From assembly GCF_026914265.1 (NCBI RefSeq), contig NC_069136.1:54539658-54603657 (forward strand): DNA of 64,000 bases. The letters are read 5' to 3'. The number at the start of each line of letters is the position of its first letter. Positions within the stretch are counted from its first letter, which is position 1. The notes below the pieces were generated by a model. That model was not told where the DNA came from and searched no databases. It saw only the letters and a list, made by a program, of their open reading frames with translations. The stretch is from Mya arenaria (Eukaryota > Mollusca > Bivalvia > Myida > Myidae). The position numbers and the translations under genes are program-made. Below are positions 11,986 through 23,900 of the stretch, piece by piece.

Positions 11986-14900
11986 GTAATGATATTAAAT
12001 TGATGAAATTTCGTTCTTGATAAAGGTTTTGCGCATAAAAGGTCCTAAGTAAACAAAACACTTATATCCAAAAAGCTTGCATTAAACTGTCACAAGTAAC
12101 TTTTATCATTTCAGCAAAAGTAACTAAAACGTTAAAGTGTTCATCTTCCTGATATTATATTATAATTATAATTGCAATGTAATACTTTTCACATACGCAT
12201 TCGAGACATGCAAATTGTTCATTATTACCTATGTAGTGCTACTTTATATCGTACTATACCTTTTAAAATATAAAGGTTTCTTTGTCATATTAAACCTTTA
12301 TCCAGTTTTAAAAAATACAGTTGTTGATGACCCTCTTCAAAGGCACAAGTTCAAATCACAATATCACTAAACAAGAGACATACAACATACAAAACAACAC
12401 AGACATACCACATACAAAACAACACAGACATACCACATACAAAACAACACAGACATACCACATACAAAACAACACAGACATACCACATACAAAACAACAC
12501 AGACATACAACATACAAAACAACACAGACATACCACATACAAAACAACACAGACATACCACATACAAAACAACACAGACATACCACATACAAAACAACAC
12601 AGACATACCACATTCAAAACACCACAGGCATACTACACATACATCGACACATAGTTATAAATAAATGTTGTAGAAATCAATAAATAAACATTTACTTGCA
12701 TTTATCCGCAGCAATGAGACGCACATGTCAAGAAAACCTGTGTGCTCATATATCAAACCATTTCGAAAAAATTTCATGGTTCCTTTTCAACCATGTTTAA
12801 AAAAATAAAATAATATGCAATGATGGTGGACTAAATATAATAATTTAAACAACATGGAATACCGTAAGACCTATATAAACCTATGTTTTTATTCTGTACA
12901 TTTTCGAACGAACTAACGCAGACTGTTGCGTCATAGGCATCCATGTGACCTACATTTGGCCAATCGCTACACGTTTAAAGATGATATGAATACTATTAAT
13001 CATTTATGCAGTTGAAAGTGGTAAAAACATGCCGACCTTGCTTTCCTGCGATGTTACGTTGAGAGACGACAGGCGAACGGATCTGAAGGAGTTCTTCTAT
13101 TTTAAGTACGACCTTTCAACGATTTATGATTAATTTTTAAGCCAGATGTTAAGATATTGTTAATATGATTTTTGTCAATAATACATTCACAAAATACCAT
13201 AATGAAAACAACGTATCGTTAGGTTAACCAAATACCATAGGTGAATACCAAACTTTCAATAAGCGATTGTATGCTTATTTGTCATGTTGAAAATGTTGAC
13301 GTCCATAAGTACAATACGGTTCCAATGTCTTTGCTTACAGTGCACCTTGTGGTACAACCAATAAGCCAGTATGGAGCAATCAAGAAAACTTCAACTATGT
13401 TGATTTCCAACTACAAGGGATGTATAGCGTGTCAGCAACAACTTATCCAGAGGAAAACTACGTTTCTAAGTTCGGGTTTGGAATTGTATCTGGTAGTGCC
13501 CATATCATTCATAGCAAGGTGAATAAGGATCCAAGAGGTAAGTTCAAATGAGATAAGTTCCACCTATGCTTAAAGTTTGGCACTATCAAAAACTTACAGA
13601 TATTCATATATGTTGGTCTTTTGCAGTAACCCCACGCATGCGAAATAGGCTTGTAACTTCCCATGTACACGAAATAGTATTATCTTGAAAAGAATTATTT
13701 GGCATGTAACTCATGAGAATGATGTAAATATAAATCAAAAAGTGACAACAGACGCAACGACAAAACCCTCATTTGTTACAGGATACGCTCTGATCGCACT
13801 CAACAAGATCGCTAGGTGTTCTCAAGTCTCAAACACTAACCCCATCCTCAATCTCGATTGCACGCTTGTTGAGAGAGACTACGTATACAGCATCGAACAT
13901 GGCGACAAGTATGAACTTTATTGGATTATTTCAAATAATATTTTCATTTTATGAAATCATTAATCATACAAAGAGAACAACATGGAGTATCCCCAAACTA
14001 CAGCAATATGTTAGAATTTAACTGAAGGCCCGTATTCACTAACACATTGAGAATCAGAATTCAAAATTATTTTATTGTAAAATTACAAGAGAAATATTCA
14101 AACACATCCTATTATCTTTTACCAACAATCTGTTCTAGGATCAGGCCATCATCTTGTGTAAAAACAGGTTATATTAAAGATGTTTGAAGCATTTCAAAGC
14201 TGTCTAGGACGTTTTTGAGTACAAGCCGAGATCCTGCTTAAAGGGTACACGGATCAAGGCCAAGCGGACACAAGAGGAGAAACAAACACCGATACAAAAA
14301 GTCAACGATATTCTCATAATTATATTTATTTTCGGAATTTTTTATCGTTTTAGTTTCACTGTGATATTCAGCATACAGAGCGGAGGGTTTCGAGATTTGC
14401 ACGACATAAACTATAACCGTTTCTATAAGACGGAGATTTATCAAGGCCACACAGTAACGAAAATGGTAGAGTTCAAATTTGACTTTGTTGCTCCAAAACA
14501 TTGCTCTGAAGAAGACTCCGGCGTACATTGTGTAGCTGGCGAAGAACCAATTATAATATACAACGACATAACAAGGGTAATATGTGCATCTTATTTATTT
14601 TAAGAAACTGATGGACCACCAAATATGTTTTCCTTTTTCTCAGAGAAACATTATAGTAATAAGTTCGCGTAGATGAATAAACTTCTGACATTTAATTACG
14701 TGAATGTTTCCGACATTTATACATTGAATAAGAAATCCAATCGTTAAAACTGTCTACGTTGATTTCGTTTTCAGAATCATATAACGCCTAAGTGGGCTGG
14801 CTGGTCGGATGATCTGTCTGGATTGCTTTACTACAAACTTGAAGTGTTCAAGCTCAGTCCAAACGTACATGAAGAACTTGTGGAACTTGAGCCATTAGCA

Positions 14901-17900
14901 CCGCTCTTTAATTACACTGAAAGTAATATTGAACGACCCTCTTTCCCTACCATAACACCGCCAGAAACCGGCATGTATTCCGTGCTATTGACAACTGCAG
15001 ACTTGGCAAACAATACAAAAATTGCCAGACGTCTAGTTTTGTACGACAACTCGTCAGTAATTACTATTACAAAGCCTGGACTTTTTGCAAAGATGCCAGG
15101 TTTTCAAGATATCGAGCAAATGAATCTCGGTGATGGTGGTTTGTACATTATCAGTGCCATTAAAGAAACGGGGTACATGTGGCAAACATCAGTGAATGAC
15201 ACGAAGACAGTCTTGAAAATCAGATGGGACAATCATTTTGTAAACAACTTACACAACGACGGTAGACTACTGAATAAGGTTCTGCCTTATCCAACCCAGT
15301 TTCAGGAGTTGGAAGATGATGGCATTCTCAGAAGCAAAAAGTGAATAAAAGTTTTAATCATAATTCATATCGAACTTTAATTTAAAATAAGAATTGAAAC
15401 AATAGTACAGTAAATGTAAAATATCAGACGCAATCTGTGAAAACTAGGACACATGCAAAAACAAATAGCCTGATAAAAACACGTGATATCTCGGGATACG
15501 GAATTTCCTGATGATGCTCGGTTCTCGCAAATTGCGTCACATCTGTACAACTAATCAAAAGACATGTTTAGCTCATGTTATTTTAATATTTGTTATATCT
15601 TAAGTAAAACTAACACTTTGATTATCAAAAATAATCCCTGCTACTCTAGATACGTTGCCATTGACGACAACGACGGTGATAGAACGTTGGCCGCAATTCC
15701 AAATAAGCATGGTATCGTAAAATTCGAACTAAACCGCGTTTACACTGATGACAAAGAGGTAACTCGTTGTTCAAAGACCATGTTGTTTGACTGAAATTTA
15801 TACTTACGCAACTTTATGTAATGAATTAACATTTTAATTAGCTTCCATGTTTTGTATGTTACGACGTGTTTATATACAAAACATGTTTGCTTTTGCAGAT
15901 TCCAAAAACCCCATGGACGAACTTGCCTTTGGAAGAGAATTATGTAGTAACTGAATCTTTGGATGATGGGAGCCATGTTCGGGTTTGGTTACGGGCAACT
16001 GACATCATGAACAACACTGCGGTAGACTACACTGAAGTTCACGTAGATAATACGCCTCCTAGATTCTCAAACGAGCGACTTGAGGAAAATATACGGAACG
16101 GCACGTTTACCTACACATCAAAGTATGTATATTTTTTTTAGTATATTTAGTTGTCTGTTTCAGTAACACAGTTGTCTTCAAACCATTTCAGGTGAAAGGC
16201 CAATACTTACAGCATTTGCACGTATTTTGCATTTTACGTATAAATACTTGAGATGTATAATAACAAAATACTGTTTTGTGAAACAACTTTACACAGAATA
16301 ACATTTGACGCATCCGACGAAGGCAGTGGTGTACACAAGCTACAGTTAACCCTATTTGTTGGAAACAGTACTACAGCGAAGAAAGTACATGCAGTGCAAG
16401 CAAACAGAAATAATGTATGTTGTCCATTCCATTTAATAAACGACTAAAATGAATAAAAACATCCGGCTTTAATGGTAATGGGACCTGACCGTGCGGTTAT
16501 TTAGGGTTTCAAATATTGTTTGCATGTAGTAATAGCTGAGACGAACATAATACACTTTATTTTTTTCTACCCGCATAACTTGATATAGTAAATTTGTGAT
16601 TGGTTGTTGTTGTGATGCGTCTTCAAATTTTTCATTGCTATAACACAATCTTCATGAAACTTGTTTGCTAGTATGCCAAATCGGAATTACGTAAAATTAT
16701 TTAAAACTTACCTCTAATGAATATTGCCGATCGGTTACCGCATTTATGATATGCGTTTGCAATACAGAGATAAGAAGGGCGAAAAACGAGATGTATTCTT
16801 TAACCATATCGACTTTTTATGCAAGCCACTACGTCTGAACGCCAGAACAAAAATACGAAAAACAGCCAAATGTAGTTTTTATGTTCTGACGCCCGCAACA
16901 AACAAATATATATCTCTATCGGTCAAATTGTTTATACATCTCTATACATATTTCCTTTTAGGAAACAGGAGCATGTGACAAGGATCCCTCTTGTAACTGC
17001 GTGTTAGATGTCTGCTATCGACCGCCACAGGCAGTGGAATTTGACAACTGTTGGTTCATAGTTCCGAAGGAAGATCTCAATAAGTCAGGCATTGTGGAAG
17101 TGACCATCTTCAACCAGGCCTTACTGACAAGGAAATTTAACATGACAGTAAGTATACGAGTGCTCAAGTTTCCTATAGACTGACTGAAAACAATCCAAAG
17201 AAGATAAGAAAGTGTATTTTATTACGTAATCTATATTAGTTTGTTGTTAAGTCATTTCCTACCTGAACAAATAAAGGTATATTCAAAAACAGACACTAAC
17301 AAATGTTTAAACAAAAGTATAATGTAAATGCAAAGTGTTGTTTTTCCTTCTTTAATTGTGGAGAGTTCGATCATCAGTAATTATATTCACATAACAATTA
17401 TCATCAATGATAGCTGAAGGTTTTCCTTTAATGATAAATCAGCAAGATATTTGTTTTGTAGTTCCAAATGTTTATGTAAAACAACAGTATATGTTCATAC
17501 TTTAGTACGTTATCTATATCAATTTGTTGTTAAGTCATTTCCTACCTGAACAAATAAAGGTCTATTCTAAAACAGACACTAACAAATGTTTAAACAAAAG
17601 TATAATGTAAATGCAAAGTGTTGTTTTTTCTTCTTTGATTGGGGAGAGTTTGATCATCAGTAATTATATTCACATAACAATTATCATCAATGATAGCTGA
17701 AGGTTTTCCTTTAATGATAAATCAGCAAGATATTTGTTTGGTAGTTCCAAATGTTAATGTACAACAACAGTATATGTTCATATTTTATTACGTAATCTAT
17801 ATCAGTTTGTTGTTAAGTCATTTCCTACCTGAACAAATAAAGGTCTATTCTAAAACAGACACTAACAAATGTTTAAACAAAAGTATAATGTAAATGCAAA

Positions 17901-20900
17901 GTGTTGTTTTTTCTTCTTTGATTGGGGAGAGTTTGATCATCAGTAATTATATTCACATAACAATTATCATCAATGATAGCTGAAGGTTTTCCTTTAATGA
18001 TAAATCAGCAAGATATTTGTTTGGTAGTTCCAAATGTTTATGTAAAACAACAGTATATGTTCAAGAGATATATTCGATGGATCCGAAATATCATCGAAAC
18101 TAAACGATCCATGTAATTATGTTATTATTTTAGATTACACAGCTGAATCATCTCATGGGTCTTGAAGAATGTAAGTACGCTATTATTGTACTCAAGTATT
18201 AAAAGCAACAAACATTATTTCGAGGTCAGTATAGACATTTCAATGTACGCTTTGTCTTGCCGATGTAGTTTCTACTGTATAATTATTATTGCTTAGTTTA
18301 GCCAAATTGATATGCCTCTGACTGTTAACTCAATAATCGTGATTTGTAGATTCCGGACCAACTAATATACGTATTGACGAAAAATTGTCAAGTGGTGTCC
18401 GCATAACTTGGGATATTCCTGAAAAGGCTTCTTGCTATGGAAGTGTTGACATCACGTTAGTGGTTTATCTTAGCAAAGGATTAACGAGGGTTATACAAGT
18501 CAGCAGCGAACAGACTTCAGTGGACATTCTCGGCCTGGACTCAGATCAAGAGTACAGCGTGTCTCTTAATGTTGGATATGAAGGAACTGAACTTGCTGCT
18601 CTGCCTTACACTTTTAAGACTGGTATTATTTTTTTTATTTTATATTATTCTCACAGGAAATGAACGGTTTCATCATGTAAAAGAAACAAGTCCAAATTCG
18701 AATTCATGGTTTGATTTTAGAGTAACTGTGTTTAAAAAAGACAAAAAATTATTTTGTGTATTGTGCATTTATGCATTTATGCATTTATACGTATGTAATT
18801 TGCATTACACGTTTAAAGATATACATGTATGTTTAAGCTGAAGAAGGAAATCACTTGCAAGGAGGCGTCATTGCCGCAATCATCGTCAGTACGTATTACC
18901 AGGACATTCTAATCGTTTTACTTTATTGTAATATTTGAGATAATTTTATTATATTGTTGGCATCCACACAAATACTGAGCTTTGCATATTGCACTGCTTT
19001 GTGACATTAAATGTACATTTGATTCTGAAATGTTTAAACACTGTAGGTGTGCTTGTAATTGTTGGAATACTGGTTGCGATATTTGTCGTTTTGTTACGGA
19101 GAGGTCATATGAAGCCTGTACGACGAGGAATGACAGCGGTTTCTGTTACCTATAGAAAAACAATGGCAGGCAGACACAATGCAAGAAAGGTGAATCTCCT
19201 TTTAGTTGAAATTTAGATTTTACGTATAGTGTATTAAGTTCATCTCGACTGTAGGTTTAAACTTTTTGTTACTGAGCATGTTTCTGTAGCTTTTTGCATA
19301 TATATTTCTATGTATACGTATGTGCTGAAACGAATCCATTGAGTTCGTTTCCAGTGTAGAAACTGGAACTAGTGTCAATTAGACACCTATACCGTTAAAC
19401 CATACCTATCTTATGTTTTATACTTCCGAATTCCAATGCCTTGTTACTATATCGTTAACACTGGTACAACGTTATACGCCATTGCTGAAATAGTAATGTT
19501 TCTGTTATATTGTTCTTTTGTTTTGACCACATCATTCTAAAACTGATTTCTTTTGAAGCCTTTGTAAAATGATTTAAACGAACACAAAGATTTAAATAGA
19601 CTAAACATAGACTAAATAAAACGCGACGTTTTAAAGAAACACTGTTGAAGTCTTGCGGTAAAACGTGAAGTGTATTTTTATTTAAAGGATCTCAAATCGT
19701 ACTCGAATTCTATGTATGTCTATGGCGATATGGAGTTTTCCGATGTGGACACCTGGAAACTTGATCGGGATCATGTTAGCCTACAAAGTTTATTAACATC
19801 GGGATCATTCGCTGATATCTTCAAGGCCACGATTAAAGGCAAAGACAGCCCAGCAGTCGCCAAAATTTTAAGAAGTGGGTTGTATGAAAAACTTGTAAAT
19901 ATTTGATAGGCACATAAGCTAAATAAAGGTAAATTCTTATTCCTAAATTTACTAGATTTACTGTCCTACGAATATGAATGATTGTAAAAAAAATAGAAGA
20001 CTAAAATTATAAATATATTTATCGGCAGTTTAATGAACATTTATATGTATTGAGTTCACAGCATATCTCTGTATTTCCAGTTTTCGGATTTAATATTTAA
20101 CTTACCTTTTTATTACCTATTTCAGAGGGGTTCACAGAGCAGGATGTCCATCTTATGAATGCAAAAATCAACTTCTTCTCGACTGTAGTTGGAAAACACG
20201 AAAACGTCATAGCGTTCCTCGGAGCTGTTACTGACGATACAATGAGTATGAACTATGTGACTTTGAAAATTAATATGGTCTTCATACCTTGTTGAATGTA
20301 CATGATATCACTAGATCAGAAACTAAGATATGGCTAAATTATGTTTATTTATATTATATTACATCAAGCAAGGTGTAATAGAAGTAGAATGTTGATAATG
20401 AGCTGTACTGCATTTAGGATAAACAAAAAGACTACACTTTTTGAGTACACTGTATAACTGTTGTTTAAAAGAATTATTTCAATCAGAATCGTGTGCTTGT
20501 CTTGCTATAATTCCTGCATTTCCAGCATGCGCTTATGCTCTTTACAGTGGGTCCTTTTATATTGTACGGATACTGTGTAAATGGACAACTCAGTGATTTC
20601 CTCCAGACTCTGAAGAAAAATCTGACTGTGGAAACACATGAAATGTTGTATAGGTTTAGTATCGGGGTTGCCCGGGGAATGGAGTTTCTAGCAGAAAGAA
20701 AGGTATTTGTTCGTTCGTTTGTTTGTTCGTATATTCTAACTATGTATGAATAATGTTACATGTCAAATGTTAAGTGTTTAAATACCCTTTGTTTTTCTTC
20801 ACTGTAGTGTTATTCTCGGCAATGACAGGCGGTATGATTTATTTCTTGCAAATGTTTTGTTATCGTGGCAACTTCAGCGTTGTTATTGTTTGAATTATTC

Positions 20901-23900
20901 AAACGTCCCAAATAAATAATCTTGCTGCTCACATTGTCATTGATTATTATAATATAATCGCCCGTTGTCAACTGTCTGTGGATCCGTCCGTACCTACGTC
21001 CGTCTCATCACTGTCCGGAACGACTTTTGAAGTACTGATATGATTAAAATACTTTGTATATATGGATGCATTACTTTTAAGAGCAGTGCATTAAAACCAT
21101 AATGATATCGTGCACATTAATTAGATTTTCTCCCCATTTTTTCATTAGTGGTTCTTGTCCGGACCATATCTTTAAAAATAATAAAGGGATTGAAATACAG
21201 CTTGGTTTATAGATAGATGGCAATGAGAGATATTGCAGTGCACACGAACTATAATCATTTCATGCATAATTATTTAGTTATCTTCCCATAACTATTATTT
21301 TCATAATATTTGCTTTTCCAGACAGGAAGTACACTAACCAAGAACCATAATCTTGCCCTGCATTTGTTTTAGTTATCTTACCTAAAACTCTCCTTAATCT
21401 GATGTTTTTGAGTTTGTCCGGGCCATATCTTGTAAATTTATGAAGGGATACAAATAAAACTTGAAATATAGATATATGGCAATGAAAGGAAGTGCATTAG
21501 AACCATAATTCATTTTCAGTTTTCACCTCTTTACCTCTCCTTAACTTAACCTAATATTTTTCGAAAATCGGTGCTTGTCATTTAGTGCTAAAGGGATTGA
21601 TATTAATCTTGAAATGTAGATAAATGTAAATAAGAGGAAGTACAGAACTGAAGAATCGTATCATATCATGCATATTTATTTAGTTATCTCCCCTTAACCT
21701 TATATTTCTCCATTGTGGATGCTTGTTCGAGCCTTATCTTGGAATATTTGAAAGGGATTCTAATGAAACGAGGTTTTTATATAGATCGCAATGGCATGAT
21801 AAAATATTTAAAGATCCAAAGTCAACGATCCTCTTCTACTGATATATGTGAATTTCAATTTCTTTCATTGCTTGGAATTTACTTTAAAACAATTCTCCAA
21901 ACTGCCCATATCTTTACGTGTTAAGATTGTTTCAACGTGTGTATAATAATGCTACAACCTTTAGCTTCTACAAGCACATTGTATTATAATTTCTGCCTTT
22001 TTATAGAAAATGGGCCTATGGGGAGCATTCATTTCCTCCAGCGATACTCTTGTAATTTTGGTATCTAGTCATTTATCTATGTCCTTGGTTTTTCTCTTGT
22101 CGGTCAGTTCGTTTTTCATATTTGTTCTCATCTCATTATGTCTTTAAATATAGTATATGTTCTTGAAAAGTCCTTTTGTTATGCATCAGTGTTCTCGGTT
22201 GGTTACCTTTGTCGTTTATCGTTTGTCCGTTGCCTTTGTTCTTCATATTCTTAAATTTATCATTTAGCAATGTCCTAGATATTCTCTTTGTCCTAAATCT
22301 CTGGTATCAATATTCTCTTATCAATGTCATGGTGAATCTTTATGTCCTTATCTATAATATTGATATTCTCTTTATTCTTTATTTATGGTTTTGATATTCT
22401 CTGTATCCCAAAATTCTCCTATCATTGTCATAGATATTATCTTAGTCTTTTATATAAAATTTATTACTGGATATATTCTCTTTCGCCTTTATCAGTATTA
22501 TTGATATTCTCTTGGACAAAAGTCTATGTTATTGATATTCTTTATATTCTAAGCATTTAGCACGAAAATATTTTTAGACATTAAATAAAGAAGCAAATAC
22601 ACCTTTTGCGCTTCCATCCCTCGATATTTTCTTGATATTGAATTAATCCTTTATATTGAAGATTGTTCATCGCCGACTGGCTGCTCGCAATATTTTCCTC
22701 GACAATGAGTTTGATGTGAAGATAGCTGGATTCGGTCCATTGAAGGTCGATTTGAAGGATGACACCAGTAAACGAGTACGGGTACTTGAGTATTGTCCTT
22801 TTTGAAAAGTAGGCGCATCGGTCCATGAGTTATCTCCAAACGGAGAAATCGTGTAAAACGTGGACCTTCTATTTCCGGATAATAATATAGTTCGTTCCAC
22901 TATACAAGCTCAAAAGAACGTTGTTTTTGAATTAGTCGCCTAGTTTATCAATGCCATCGCACTAACGTTATTGTTGTGTGTGTTGGAACTATGGAGGAAT
23001 TGCTACTACCCACAAAGCTATGCTCAATCCTATCCTATCATTTGGTGAATAGTCGGAGGTTAAACAAATATTAACTTTATACTGCCCTTACCATTATAAC
23101 AGGGTACTGACGTGAGAGAAGCGAGTCATAGTATTAGCTTCAAATCATCATTCTCAATTTTGTCACGATTATTCTGATTAATGCATACATCGTATGTTTA
23201 TTATTCATATATTTCTGCAATAGTAAATCCTTTGTTTACCTTCACATTTTGAGTATCTTGAATATATAATCAACTCATTCAGGCGAGCATAATTAATAAA
23301 ACGATCAAACCATTCCTAGCAATACAGACATAATAGCCAAACACACCTTAAGTAATGTGTTTAGATTTGACTAAACAGTAAGAAAATAAATAGAAATATG
23401 GTTCATTTAACATTACTGTACATTGGATTTACATTTATATTTAAAGCAATATCAAATATGATGCCATGCATTTGGACCTGTGCAAGTATCGCATATTTGA
23501 GAACATTTCAGGAGCGCATTCCGATGAAGTGGATGGCCCCAGAGTGTCTCAAGAGCACACAAGAGGCAACGGATAAAAGTGATGCTTGGTCGTATGGAGT
23601 CGTGCTGTGGGAAATATTCTCTCTCGGTACGAGCTCGACGTTCCATCCTGTATGGAATATGTCCTGGAGACTGCTAGCTTAAAAATATGACAGTATCTTC
23701 CTATTAACGGAATCTCTTCCAGCATGTATTCACAATAGGGGCTGATTGTTCAGAACTTTGTTAAAGTTAATTTTAAAATCTTTACTATTCTGGAAGTTTA
23801 ATCAATCCACTTATGCCCTGCAGATATTGTAACAAGCTTTGAGACAGCTGTTTCAAGTGCACTTGTTTTAGTCATTATTCATCTTCTTAATACAATAATT

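Noticed and set aside
12384..12633. Possible CRISPR-like array
   Set aside because: The units abut with no unique spacers and the genome is clearly eukaryotic; it is a minisatellite.
12321..12683. Several overlapping ORFs on both strands with repeated peptides
   Set aside because: They are translations of the 25-bp minisatellite, open in every frame; no evidence of coding.
16721..16978. Protein-like open frame ([19 protein letters not shown]) in the intron before the Cys-rich exon
   Set aside because: No acceptor or donor allows it to join the receptor in phase, and the flanking exons already join cleanly in phase 0.
20527..20547. Splice acceptor after CATTTCCAG for kinase exon 18
   Set aside because: It gives a stop in the required frame; the acceptor ending at 20547 keeps the phase and yields the expected MGPFILY hinge.
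22581..22900. Minus-strand ORFs opposite the catalytic-loop exon
   Set aside because: They are antisense shadows of the exon at 22662-22775, which fits the kinase fold exactly.
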